From NCBI GenBank assembly GCA_036788295.1, contig DAIQNR010000002.1, forward strand, positions 1 through 64,000: DNA of 64,000 nt, in the 5' to 3' direction. Source of the DNA: JAHQVK01 sp036788295 (lineage in GTDB: Bacteria > Myxococcota > Kuafuiibacteriia > Kuafuiibacteriales > Kuafuiibacteriaceae). Below are positions 25,588 through 34,604 of the stretch, piece after piece; position 1 is the first letter of the stretch, and each line of letters opens with the position of its first letter. A model generated the notes under the pieces. The model saw only the letters and a program-made list of their open reading frames with translations. It was not told the origin of the DNA and did not search any database. A program made the position numbers and the translations under genes.

Positions 25588-28254
25588 CTACTCCGTTCTG
25601 GGCGCGCTGCCCAAGATTGGACCGCGTGCGAGCGCCGCCCGGGCGGCGGCGAGTCCGGCGGGGAGCGCCTCGGCCGGCCCCCCTCCCTGCGCGAAGTCCG
25701 GTCGGCCTCCTCCCGAGCCGCCCATGGCTTCGGACGCCGCCCGGACCACCTCGCCGGCGTGGACCTTTCCGGCGAGGTCCTTCGTGGCCGCCACCAGCAC
25801 CGCCGCTTTGCCTTCTTCGCACGCGGCCACCACCACGACCCCGCTCCCGAGCCGATCCCGCAGCTTGTCGGCCAGCGGTCGCAGCGCCTTCTTCGGGGTG
25901 CCGTCCGCTTGCTGCACCAGCACCCGGAGCCCGCCGATGTCTTCGATCTCCCCCCCTTCTCGCCGGCCCCCGAGGGCGGCCTCGGCCTTCGCCTCTTCCA
26001 CCTCTCGCTCGAGTTGCTTCACCCGGCGACCGAGCTTCTCGACCCGGCCGGGGAGCTCCTCCGGGGCGGTGCGCAAGGCCGAGGCCGCCTCGCGCAGCAA
26101 CCGAGCTTGCGTTTGCGCCCACTCGAGCGCGACGAGGCCGGTCACCGCCTCCACCCGGCGGACGCCGGCGGCGAGCGATCCGTCGCTCACGATCTTGAAC
26201 AGGCCGATCTCGCCGGAGCGGCCCACGTGCTGGCCGCCGCACAGCTCGACCGAGACCCCGCCGATGCGGACGACCCGCACCTCGGCGCCGTACTTCTCTC
26301 CGAACAGCATCATCGCCCCTTCGGCTCTCGCCGCGTCGAGCGACTGCACCTGGGCTTCGGTGGGCGCGTCGGCCAGCACCCGCTCGTTGACCCGGCGCTC
26401 GATGCGCTCGATCTGGGCGTCCGTGAGCGGCTCGAAGTGGGCGTAGTCGAAGCGCAGCCGATCCGGGGCCACGAGCGATCCCTTTTGGGTGACATGGTCC
26501 CCCAGCACCTCCCGAAGCGACAGATGGAGCAGGTGGGTGGCGGAGTGGTTTCGCCGGACCGCGGCGAGCCGCTCCTCGTCCACCCGGGCGTCGAGCGTGG
26601 CCCCCACCCGCAGCGTCCCGCTGACCACCTCGACCCGGTGCACGTGCAGCTCGGATAGGGGCCGGATCGTGTCGAGCACCTTCGCCTCGCCGTCCGGCCA
26701 GGTCAGCGTTCCGGTGTCTCCGACCTGCCCCCCGGACTCCCCGTAGAACGGGGTCGCGTCGAACAGCACGAGCGCCTCGGTTCCGGGGCCCACTTGCTCG
26801 ACCGCCTGCCCGTCCACGAGCGCGGCGAGCACCCCGACCGAGCCCGATGTCCCCTCGTAGCCGACGAACCGGGTGGCGCCGACGCGCTCCCGCAGCTGAA
26901 ACCAGGCCCGGTCGATCCCGGCCTCGCCGGACAGCTTTCCCCCTCCGCCGGCCTGCTTCGCTCGGACCTCCGCGAGCGCGGCGTCCTCGTCCACCGAGAG
27001 CCCGCGCTCTTCGGCGATCACCCGGGTCAGGTCGATGGGAAATCCGTAGGTGTCGTAGAGCGTGGCCACGAAACCGGGGTCGAGCGGGGCGCCGGTGTCG
27101 AAGCGCTGCTCGAGCAGCCGAAGCCCCCGGCCCAGGGTCTGGCGAAAGCTGACTTCCTCGCTCTCGGCGACCTTCTCGATGAGGCTCCGGTGCAGCGTCA
27201 GCTCCGGGTAGGCCTCGCCCATGGCGCCGATGACGTCGAGGCAGGCCGACGCGAAGAACGGCCCGTCGAAGCCCATCCGCTCGCCGTGGCGAATCGCCCG
27301 GCGCATGATCCGCCGCAGCACGTAGCCTCGGCCCTCGTTGGACGGCTGAACGCCGTCCGCCACCAGAAAGGCGGTGGCCCGGGCGTGGTCGGCGATGACC
27401 CGCATCGAGACGTCATCGGGCTCGGCGGAGCCTCCGTAGGGCCTCTTGGCCGCTTCCGCGATGCGCTCGATCAGCCCGGCGAACAGGTCGATTTCGTAGT
27501 TCGAGCGCTGGCCCTGAAGCACCACCGCGAGCCGCTCGAGCCCGGCGCCGGTGTCGATCGAGGGCTTCGGCAGGGGGACGAGCGGCCCGCCCGCCTCGGC
27601 TCTCTCGAACTGCATGAACACGAGGTTCCAGATCTCCATCCACCCGGCCGAAGCCGCCACCCGCTCGGCCGACAAGGCCTCCCTCGGGTCCCCGTCCATG
27701 AGGTAATGAAGCTCGGAGCACGGGCCCTGGGGCCCGGTGTCGCCCATCTGCCAATAGTTGTCGGACTTCCCCAGCCGGAAGATGCGCTCGGCCGGGACCC
27801 CGACCGCCCGCCACAGCTCTTCTGCCTCATTGTCGGCCGGGATCCCGTCCTCGCCGCGAAACACGGTGACGCACAGCCGCTCCGCATCGATGCCGAAGCC
27901 GTCCACGACCAGCGACCACGCGAGCCGGATCGCCTCCTCCTTGAAGTAGTCTCCGAAGGAGAAGTTGCCGAGCATCTCGAAGAACGTGTGGTGGCGGGGG
28001 GTGAAGCCCACGTTCTCGAGGTCGTTGTGTTTGCCGCCAGCGCGCACGCATTTTTGGGCGGTCGTGGCCCGGACGTACGCTCGGGTCTCCTTGCCGGTGA
28101 AGACGTCCTTGAACTGCACCATGCCGGCGTTCGTGAACAGCAGGCTCGGGTCGTGGGCGGGCACGAGGCTGCTCGAGCCGACCTCTTGGTGCCCGTGCCG
28201 GGCGAAGTGGTCGAGGAACGCCCGGCGGATCTGCGCCGTGCCGAGGGCCGTCAT
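25588..28254 (-). CDS. alaS: Alanyl-tRNA synthetase
   Basis: The product is 888 residues, close to the usual 875. Class II aminoacylation motifs are present (FTPRHHTFFEMLGNFSFGDY, 'GAGLERLAVVLQG'). The editing domain has the zinc ligands NHSATHLLH and CGGQHVGRSGEIG; most homologues have CGGTHV, so the Gln is a minor variant. The C-terminal coiled coil and C-Ala domain are also recognisable ('GGGRPDFAQGGG'). It charges tRNA-Ala and hydrolyses mischarged Ser/Gly-tRNA-Ala. It is followed after seven to thirteen bases by the PilZ-Hsp70 gene. Confidence 0.97.
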   Translation of the reverse strand: MTALGTAQIRRAFLDHFARHGHQEVGSSSLVPAHDPSLLFTNAGMVQFKDVFTGKETRAYVRATTAQKCVRAGGKHNDLENVGFTPRHHTFFEMLGNFSFGDYFKEEAIRLAWSLVVDGFGIDAERLCVTVFRGEDGIPADNEAEELWRAVGVPAERIFRLGKSDNYWQMGDTGPQGPCSELHYLMDGDPREALSAERVAASAGWMEIWNLVFMQFERAEAGGPLVPLPKPSIDTGAGLERLAVVLQGQRSNYEIDLFAGLIERIAEAAKRPYGGSAEPDDVSMRVIADHARATAFLVADGVQPSNEGRGYVLRRIMRRAIRHGERMGFDGPFFASACLDVIGAMGEAYPELTLHRSLIEKVAESEEVSFRQTLGRGLRLLEQRFDTGAPLDPGFVATLYDTYGFPIDLTRVIAEERGLSVDEDAALAEVRAKQAGGGGKLSGEAGIDRAWFQLRERVGATRFVGYEGTSGSVGVLAALVDGQAVEQVGPGTEALVLFDATPFYGESGGQVGDTGTLTWPDGEAKVLDTIRPLSELHVHRVEVVSGTLRVGATLDARVDEERLAAVRRNHSATHLLHLSLREVLGDHVTQKGSLVAPDRLRFDYAHFEPLTDAQIERIERRVNERVLADAPTEAQVQSLDAARAEGAMMLFGEKYGAEVRVVRIGGVSVELCGGQHVGRSGEIGLFKIVSDGSLAAGVRRVEAVTGLVALEWAQTQARLLREAASALRTAPEELPGRVEKLGRRVKQLEREVEEAKAEAALGGRREGGEIEDIGGLRVLVQQADGTPKKALRPLADKLRDRLGSGVVVVAACEEGKAAVLVAATKDLAGKVHAGEVVRAASEAMGGSGGGRPDFAQGGGPAEALPAGLAAARAALARGPILGSAPRTE

Positions 28255-28301
28255 GGCCGGTGAAGAGACCCCTGCCGGCCGGGCCCGTCAACCTCAGGCG
28301 T

Positions 28302-29546
28302 TCAAGCGGCGCGGCGGTGTCCGAGCACGATCTGGTTGTCTCCTCGCTCGTGGGCGAGCGCGAGCGCTTGCTCGGCCCGCTCGATCGCCTCGCTCACCGC
28401 CGGGTCCATCGGGGACAGGCTGGCCACGCCCCCGCTCACGGTGAGCTTGGCCGGGGCCCCGCTGCCGGTGAACACGGTCTGCTCTTGCGCGGTCCGGATT
28501 CGCTCGGCCACCGCCCGCGCATCGGCGAGCTCGGCGTCGCGAAGCAGCACGAGCAGCTGGCCCTTGCCGTAGCGGACCAGCGTGTCCGCCGGGCGGGTCT
28601 GCTCCCGCACCCGGGCCGCCGCCGCCGCGATGGCGAGCTCCACCACCGGCAGCCCGCCCTTGCGCTCGATCTCCTCGATGCCGTCCACCTCGATGAGGAG
28701 GATCCCGGCTCGACCTCCCGAGGCGGCCAGGGCCTCGTCGAGCCGGTGTCGGAGCCGGTCGAAGCTCTCCCTCCGCAGCGCTCCGCTCGACGGGTCGAGG
28801 TCCTTTCCCCCCACTTCGGGGGCCACGAGCGCCTGCGACTGGTCGCGGATCACCGCGGTGAAGCCGGCTTCGTCGGCGAAGATCGCCATCGTTCCCCAGA
28901 ACATCCCCCCGGTGCGACGGCGCCACCAGCCCTCGGCGTACGTCCAGCCGACCGCGCCCGCCTTCGTGAGGTGGGCCTGGGGGTCGAAATCCGAGTTGCC
29001 GCCCAGGTCCTGGAGGCTCCACCCGACCACATCCTCGGCCTCGAAGCCAAACAGGCGCTGGGCGGCGCCCGACCACCCCTCGACGCGGCCCTCCCGGTCG
29101 AGCGGCACGAGCGCGTGGTCTCGCACCCCGTCGGACAGGGCCCTCAGCTTGCGCTCGGCCGCCCTCGCCGCCCGCTCGGTGGCCACCGACCGAGATACGT
29201 CGCTCATCACCACCAGCACCTGCCCGGGACCGATCTTGATGACGGTCAGGCTCACCACCAGCGCGTGGGCGGCGGTGTGCGTCCTGCGCCCGAAATCCAC
29301 TCGGTAGTCCTCGAGGATGTGGCCGCGGTCGGCGGCGAAGTCCTCGATGATGAGCTCGACCTCGGGGGCGTGCTCGTTCAGCAGCTCGTACAGGTTCAGG
29401 CAGCCGGGCGCCACCTGCAGGCAGAGCTGCATGGCCGTGGGGTTCGCCATCTCGAGGTCTCCGTTTGGATTGAGACGAGCGAGCCCGGTGGGCACCTGGT
29501 AGAGAAACTGCAGTAAGGCGAGGTGTTCCCCCGGGTCGACGTTCAT
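28302..29546 (-). CDS. PAS-PAS-degenerate GGDEF signalling protein
   Basis: The product is 414 residues. An N-terminal PAS-like domain (LLQFLYQVPTGLARLNPNGD onward) is followed by a second PAS domain ('DHALVPLDREGRVEGWSGAAQRLFGFEAEDVVGWSLQDL') and a GGDEF-type fold ('RRESFDRLRHRLDEALAASGGRAGILLIEVDGIEEIERKGG'). Where active diguanylate cyclases have GG(D/E)EF, this protein reads RYGKGQLLVLL, so it should not make cyclic-di-GMP. It may act as a binding or dimerisation domain. It begins four bases after the PYP-like gene, so the two are probably cotranscribed and may form one sensory unit. Confidence 0.82.
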   Translation of the reverse strand: MNVDPGEHLALLQFLYQVPTGLARLNPNGDLEMANPTAMQLCLQVAPGCLNLYELLNEHAPEVELIIEDFAADRGHILEDYRVDFGRRTHTAAHALVVSLTVIKIGPGQVLVVMSDVSRSVATERAARAAERKLRALSDGVRDHALVPLDREGRVEGWSGAAQRLFGFEAEDVVGWSLQDLGGNSDFDPQAHLTKAGAVGWTYAEGWWRRRTGGMFWGTMAIFADEAGFTAVIRDQSQALVAPEVGGKDLDPSSGALRRESFDRLRHRLDEALAASGGRAGILLIEVDGIEEIERKGGLPVVELAIAAAAARVREQTRPADTLVRYGKGQLLVLLRDAELADARAVAERIRTAQEQTVFTGSGAPAKLTVSGGVASLSPMDPAVSEAIERAEQALALAHERGDNQIVLGHRRAA

Positions 29547-29549
29547 GGT

Positions 29550-29912
29550 CTAGCCCTCCCTCTGGATGAGCAGGTACATGCGCGCTTCGGGGTCGGGCTT
29601 GAGAAGGCGCATCTGGACCTTCGTCGGCCGCATCCTCACGGTGAGCACGTACGGGATGACATCATCCAGGGAAGGCTCGTCGATCATGCGCTGCCCCACC
29701 AGGAAGTTGTTCATGCACGGCGCCACCTCGGCGAAGAAGTGGTGGCCGAGGACGGTATTCGGGGGCAGTCCAGCCAGCTCGCTCTCGGCATTGTTGTAGC
29801 GGTCCACGATCCCGCCCGGCTGAAGCCCCACCACGCCGAATGGCAGGCGGTCGAACTCCTCATCCGGCATCGTCTCGAGCCGCGCGTGGGCTTCTGGGTC
29901 GCGAAAGTCCAT
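29550..29912 (-). CDS. Photoactive yellow protein-like PAS protein
   Basis: The product is 120 residues. The ATG at 29912 is preceded by GGAGG with four bases spacing and is preferred over the ATG at 29924. It aligns along its length with Halorhodospira photoactive yellow protein (125 residues): 'FDRLPFGVVGLQ' matches LDGLAFGAIQL, 'YNNAESELAG' matches YNAAEGDITG, 'HHFFAEVAPC' matches KNFFKDVAPC, and 'MRPTKV' matches MTPTKV. The chromophore residues Tyr42, Glu46 and Cys69 correspond to Tyr39, Glu43 and Cys66 here with identical spacing. Arg52 is replaced by Leu. It may bind p-coumarate and sense blue light. Chromophore genes are not in the window. Confidence 0.75.
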   Translation of the reverse strand: MDFRDPEAHARLETMPDEEFDRLPFGVVGLQPGGIVDRYNNAESELAGLPPNTVLGHHFFAEVAPCMNNFLVGQRMIDEPSLDDVIPYVLTVRMRPTKVQMRLLKPDPEARMYLLIQREG

Positions 29913-29981
29913 CGACCCTCCCATCGGCCCATTGGGTCCAACCTCCAGCGGTGGGTGGGGAAGGTGTCTCGGGCCGAGTCG

Positions 29982-32138
29982 CTATTCGAGCGAGATCCGG
30001 GCGATCGGCTGGATGTTCATGTCGGGGGAGAGCTCCTGGTACGACAAGACGGCGAGGTGCGGGAACTCGAGCTCCACCAGCTTTCGGAAGTAGCGACGGA
30101 TCTCCATGGTGGTCAGGATCACCGGGTTTTGGGCGGTCGGCGGCAGCGAGCCGACCTCCGTCCGCACCGCCGACAGGATCTCTTGGGTGATCTCCGGCTC
30201 TAGGGCGAGGTACGAGCCCGAGCTCGTGTGCTGGATCGAGGAGCGCACCGTCTCCTCGATCTGGGGGTCGAGCAGGTACACGATGAGCGTGTTCTGCCCC
30301 CGGGTGTACTTGTGGCTGATGTAGCGCTTGAGCGCGGCCCGGACATACTCGGTGAGCATCACCGTGTCGTGCTCGACTTGGCCCCACTCGGCGAGCGCCT
30401 GCAGGATGCTGCGGAGGTCCCGGATCGAGATCTCCTCCTCGATGAGCCGGCGGAGGATGTCGGTCAGCTGAAACGGGGACACGACCTTCGGGACGGTCTC
30501 CTTCACGAGCGCCGGGAACGCCTGCTCGAGCTGCTCGAGCATGTTCATGGTCTCTTGGATGCCGACGAACTCGGCGCCGTTTTTCCGAAGCACGCTCGAG
30601 AGGTGAAGGACGATGTACCCGGTCGCGTCCCAGGTGGTGAGCCCCGCCTGCTCGGCCACCTCTTGGTATTGGGCGTCGATCCAGGCGCATTCGTTGCCGT
30701 TGGCCGGGTTCGTGGCCGGCTGCCCTTCGATGTTCAGCAGGCGCAGCCGCTCCACGGTGTCGTTCACCAGGACCTTGTCCTGGGAGACCGTGCCCATCAC
30801 GAGCGGGATCTCGTTGATCATGATGAGATAGGAGCCGGTGGGCATGTCCGACTCGTTGCCGCGGACCCTGATCCCGGGAAAGCGCACCCCGAGCTCGTAG
30901 AACAGGCCGTCCCGCATCATCGGGATCATCTCGCCCAAGAACTTGCTGCCCGCCCCTTGGTCCTCAACCAGGGGGATGAGGTCGCCCGCGACCTCGAGCG
31001 CGATCGGGGTCACCACCGGCAGCATCTGCTGCGACTGCCCCTCCTGCATGCGCTGGGCTTGGATTCGCTTGTCCCGCTGCTCCTGCATGTCTTCTTCGGA
31101 GGGCGGGGAGCCATCCACCGGCTGGAGCTTGCCCTCTGCCTTCAGCCGATTGGTGCGGTTCAGCCCGTAGCCGACCACCCCGGTCACGGCGCTCATCACG
31201 AAGAACGGGAGCATCGGCAGCCCGGGAACGAGTCCGAACATCCCGAGCATGGCGGACGCGATGATGAAGGCCCGCGGCTGGGCGAGCAGCTGCATCGAGA
31301 TGTCTTTGCCGAGGTGGTTCTCCTCCTCTTCGGAGGCGACGCGGGTCACGACCAAACCCGAGGTGACGGAGATGAGCAGGGCCGGGATCTGGGAGACGAG
31401 CCCGTCACCGACGGTGAGGATCGCGAACACCTGGAGCGCCTCGCCGCTGGACATGTTCAGCATCGTCGTCCCGATGATGAGACCGGCGACGATGTTGATC
31501 GCGGTGATGATGAGCCCCGCGATGCTGTCCCCCTTGACGAACTTCATCGCTCCATCCATCGACCCGAACAGCTGCGACTCTCGGTTGAGGTCGTTTCGCT
31601 TCTTTCGCGCCGTATCCATGTCGAAGGCGCCGGCCCGCAGGTCGGCGTCGATCGACATCTGCTTTCCGGGCATCGCGTCCAGGGTGAAGCGGGCCGCGAC
31701 CTCGGCCACGCGCTCCGCGCCCTTCGTGATGACGAGGAACTGGATGATGGTGAGGATGAGAAAGATGACGATGCCGACGACCAGGTTGCCTTGAACGACG
31801 AAGTTTCCGAACGCCTTGATGACCTCACCGGCTTCCGCCGTCAGCAGGATGAGGCGGGTGGAGGACACGTTGAGCGCGAGCCGAAACAGGGTGGTGACGA
31901 GCAGCAGGGACGGAAACGACGCGAGGTGCAGCGCGTTCGGGATGTACATCGCGAGCAGCAGCAGGAGCACCGAGATCGAGATGTTGAGAACGATGAACAG
32001 GTCGAGCAGCAGCGGGGGCAGGGGGATGATGAGCATCGAGATGATGAGCATCACCAGCCCCGCGAGGAGCACGTCCGAGTAGCGACCCACCGTGTGGCGG
32101 ATGTCGCCGGTCATCAGCACCGCGAGGAAGTTCTTCAT
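29982..32138 (-). CDS. sctV: Type III secretion export gate protein SctV (FlhA/YscV/HrcV family)
   Basis: The product is 718 residues. The N-terminal half has about eight membrane helices with the family blocks PLPPLLLDLFIVLNISISVL, 'ASFPSLLLVTTLFRLALNVSSTRLIL' and 'GDGLVSQIPALLISVTSGLVVTRV', and the FHIPEP-like cytosolic loop ('ARFTLDAMPGKQMSIDADLRAG'). The C-terminal half is the cytosolic ring domain that docks chaperone-substrate pairs. It belongs with virulence-type rather than clearly flagellar proteins by context, since no flagellar genes are near. It is preceded by a SycD-like TPR gene (29 bases) and followed by the PYP-like gene. Confidence 0.93.
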   Translation of the reverse strand: MKNFLAVLMTGDIRHTVGRYSDVLLAGLVMLIISMLIIPLPPLLLDLFIVLNISISVLLLLLAMYIPNALHLASFPSLLLVTTLFRLALNVSSTRLILLTAEAGEVIKAFGNFVVQGNLVVGIVIFLILTIIQFLVITKGAERVAEVAARFTLDAMPGKQMSIDADLRAGAFDMDTARKKRNDLNRESQLFGSMDGAMKFVKGDSIAGLIITAINIVAGLIIGTTMLNMSSGEALQVFAILTVGDGLVSQIPALLISVTSGLVVTRVASEEEENHLGKDISMQLLAQPRAFIIASAMLGMFGLVPGLPMLPFFVMSAVTGVVGYGLNRTNRLKAEGKLQPVDGSPPSEEDMQEQRDKRIQAQRMQEGQSQQMLPVVTPIALEVAGDLIPLVEDQGAGSKFLGEMIPMMRDGLFYELGVRFPGIRVRGNESDMPTGSYLIMINEIPLVMGTVSQDKVLVNDTVERLRLLNIEGQPATNPANGNECAWIDAQYQEVAEQAGLTTWDATGYIVLHLSSVLRKNGAEFVGIQETMNMLEQLEQAFPALVKETVPKVVSPFQLTDILRRLIEEEISIRDLRSILQALAEWGQVEHDTVMLTEYVRAALKRYISHKYTRGQNTLIVYLLDPQIEETVRSSIQHTSSGSYLALEPEITQEILSAVRTEVGSLPPTAQNPVILTTMEIRRYFRKLVELEFPHLAVLSYQELSPDMNIQPIARISLE

Positions 32139-32167
32139 GGCGGCCTGGCCTCATCGACCGGGGCGGG

Positions 32168-32908
32168 TCACGGCTCGGAGGGCGGGCCCTGTCCGGCCGA
32201 TTTTTTGTCGATGAGCTCCTTGATGGCGGCCGCGGTGGCGGCGGCGAGGGCGCGGGCCCGGAGCGAAGCCGGGTTCTTGCCCTCGGGATCGAGGTCGATG
32301 GCGGCCTTCAGGTCCTCCATCGCGTGCTCGAATTCTCCGTGCTGAAGCAGCAGCTCCCCCCGGTTGACGTAGGAGTTGATGTCCTCCGGGTCGAGCTCGA
32401 TGGCGATGGAGAACTCCTGCGCCGCCTCCTCGTGCATGTCGAGCTTCGTATAGATGGCCCCGAGCATCGCGTGGAAGTACGGGTCGTAGGGGTTGCCGAT
32501 GACGAGCCCCTCGAACAGCGTCCGAGCGTCCTTGTACCGGCCCTGCCCATACATCGTGTACCCGAACTCGGCGATGGCGTAGGCCTGCTCCATCGTCATG
32601 CCCTCGAGCTGGGCCCAGGTGATCTTCCCGAAGAGGAACTTCTTGAAGTTCTCTTCGGTGAAGTTGTCGATCGGGTTCGGGGGGTCTACGTACTCGATCT
32701 CGATGTCGCCGCGCTCGACCGCCTTCACGACGTCCTCGGCGGTGAGGTTTTCGACCTCCTGGTCCACCTCGGCGAGCAGCTTCTTCTGCTCCTCCTCGGT
32801 GAGGTCCTCGGGCTTCTTGCCGGCTGCGATCAGCTGGTCGAGGTAGCTCTTCCCGTCCGTTTTGGGGCCAGGCCCCGGCGGCTGGGTCTTGTCGTTCCGG
32901 GTCGCCAT
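32168..32908 (-). CDS. SycD/LcrH-like TPR chaperone, probable T3SS
   Basis: The product is 246 residues. The N-terminal 85 residues are charged and acidic. Residues about 90-200 contain three TPR-like repeats: 'EQAYAIAEFGYTMYGQGRYKDARTLFEGLVIGNP', 'PYFHAMLGAIYTKLDMHEEAAQEFSIAIELDP' and 'NSYVNRGELLLQHGEFEHAMEDLKAAIDLDP'. This order and the FGY...GKY-DA-FEGL pattern are characteristic of SycD/LcrH class II chaperones, which hold T3SS translocators before export. It lies between the Met/Gly-rich candidate substrate gene and sctV on the same strand. A second, related gene is at 37054-37602. Confidence 0.8.
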   Translation of the reverse strand: MATRNDKTQPPGPGPKTDGKSYLDQLIAAGKKPEDLTEEEQKKLLAEVDQEVENLTAEDVVKAVERGDIEIEYVDPPNPIDNFTEENFKKFLFGKITWAQLEGMTMEQAYAIAEFGYTMYGQGRYKDARTLFEGLVIGNPYDPYFHAMLGAIYTKLDMHEEAAQEFSIAIELDPEDINSYVNRGELLLQHGEFEHAMEDLKAAIDLDPEGKNPASLRARALAAATAAAIKELIDKKSAGQGPPSEP

Positions 32909-33143
32909 CGGTTTGGTAGGGCCTTTCGTAGCACCGCCGGGGCCGTACGCGAAGGCCGCCGACGAGAATTCGGGCGGGGTTGGAGCGCGGGTCGGGTACC
33001 CCGTGGCGCCGACGCTCTCGCTGACAGCTTGCCCCGAGCCGGGGCCCGCCCAAGTGGCCTCGGACGGACCCGTGGGCTCGAGGCAAACGTTTCCGGCGCC
33101 GCCGAAGCGGCCGGGAGGTCAGCCGGGGCTGGCCACGCCGGGA

Positions 33144-34427
33144 TCAGCGGCCGATCGAGTCGATCATCGACTTCGCGGTCTGGTTGTACTTGTCAATGAT
33201 CTGGCGGAGCATGTCGAACATCTGCGAGCGCTTGTCGATCATGCGCTTCAGCTTCATGGTCTCGACGTCGATGGACGGGGCGTCGTTGCCGCCACCGGTC
33301 GATCCGCCGATCCCGGGCACGCCGGCACCGGCACCGGCACCGCCGCCGAACATGTTGCCGAACAGTCCGCCGCCGAACATGTTGCCGAACAGTCCGCCGA
33401 ACATGCCGCCGGGGGCCTCGTTTCCGCGCCGGCCCTGCTGCTGCTGGATGCTGTTGATGTACTGGGCCTGCCGCTTGATGTCGTCGTCCATCTTCTTCGA
33501 GATGAGCATCAGGAGCAGCACGACCTGATCTTCGACCGTCAGGGACGGGTCGGACAGGATCGCGGCGGCCTGGGCCTGGTGGGAGGACTCGTACTGCGGG
33601 TTCGTGTTGTTGATGTGGCCGGGCATGGCGAAGGGGTTCCACGAGCCCATGCCCCGGCCGCCCATGGGGCCGGTGTTGTCAAACGGCGACCAGCCCGCGC
33701 CGGACATGCCCTGCGAGCCGTAGTTGGCCGCCGGGAACGCTCCGGGGAAGAAGCCGCCGGCGATGTTGCCGAGCCCGCCCATCATGAACGCGTTGAACGG
33801 GTTGCCCCCGAACGCCCCCATGCCCTGGGCGCCGAACATCGACATGCCGCCCATGTGCATCATCCCCATGTGGCCGAAGGCGTGGCCGGCGAAGGGGCTG
33901 AACATGGCCATGTTCGGCATGAAGCCGCCGCCGAAGCGCTGGATCTTCATCTTGCCGTCGTTGCGGAACCCGAAGTCCACGATCCGGCCGCCGATCATCG
34001 ACTCGAACTGCATCCGGAGGGCCGGGTTGTGGCGGAGCGCCCGCTCGAACTGCCCGGCCATGCGCCGGGAGGGGTGCAGCAGCTTGCTCAGAAACGGGAT
34101 GTTGGTCCGACCCGGGGCGAGGTCGATCCACTGGGTGCCGCCGCCGGCGTACATGTTCCCGGCGAAGGGCCCGACGTGGGGCATCATCGCCATCGGGGAC
34201 GGCATCATGAAGCCGCCGCCCATCATGGCCTGGTTCATCCGGCGCTGAATGGGCCCGGTCGCCCCCATCGCCTGCTCCATGTACATGTCGTGCAGGTTCT
34301 GGAGCTGGCCGATGGAGTTCCCGGTCAGGGTATCGATGGCGTAGCCGATGCCCGCGCCCTTGATGCCGAAAAGCCCGAGTGTGTCGTTGACGAACGTCCC
34401 GATGGAGTTGGTGTTGAAGTGAACCAT
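33144..34427 (-). CDS. Met/Gly/Phe-rich protein, candidate T3SS substrate
   Basis: The product is 427 residues and has no recognised family. The N-terminus (MVHFNTNSIGTFVNDTLGLFG) has no Sec signal. The middle is low complexity with many Met, Gly and Phe residues (GGGFMMPSPMAMMP, GMMHMGGMSMFG, GGLFGNMFGGGLFGNMFGGG). Two ordered segments follow: 'SLTVEDQVVLLLMLISKKMDDDIKRQAQYI' and the C-terminal helix 'KLKRMIDKRSQMFDMLRQIIDKYNQTAKSMI'. The hydrophobic/helical mix and the SycD-like gene next to it suggest a secreted or pore-forming T3SS component; this is inference. Its C-terminal helix resembles that of the 37605-38159 product. Confidence 0.7.
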   Translation of the reverse strand: MVHFNTNSIGTFVNDTLGLFGIKGAGIGYAIDTLTGNSIGQLQNLHDMYMEQAMGATGPIQRRMNQAMMGGGFMMPSPMAMMPHVGPFAGNMYAGGGTQWIDLAPGRTNIPFLSKLLHPSRRMAGQFERALRHNPALRMQFESMIGGRIVDFGFRNDGKMKIQRFGGGFMPNMAMFSPFAGHAFGHMGMMHMGGMSMFGAQGMGAFGGNPFNAFMMGGLGNIAGGFFPGAFPAANYGSQGMSGAGWSPFDNTGPMGGRGMGSWNPFAMPGHINNTNPQYESSHQAQAAAILSDPSLTVEDQVVLLLMLISKKMDDDIKRQAQYINSIQQQQGRRGNEAPGGMFGGLFGNMFGGGLFGNMFGGGAGAGAGVPGIGGSTGGGNDAPSIDVETMKLKRMIDKRSQMFDMLRQIIDKYNQTAKSMIDSIGR

Positions 34428-34604
34428 GGTTTCGAATCCTCGTTTGGGTGCCGGCGCGGGTGGCCTGGCTGGTGAATGGTATCGGCGGGCTCGAGCTTCG
34501 GTTGCGGATTCGAGCGAGCCTTTTTTTGGCTGCGGGCTCGGTCGAATGGGCCCCGTCGGTTGGTGGATTGCGAAGGGGCGATGGCGCTGGCATCTTCGCC
34601 CGCT

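Noticed and set aside
28302..28600. Active diguanylate cyclase
   Set aside because: The GGDEF position reads GKGQL, which lacks the catalytic residues.
29982..32138. Flagellar FlhA
   Set aside because: No flagellar genes are nearby and SycD-like chaperones flank the gene, so a non-flagellar T3SS assignment is preferred.
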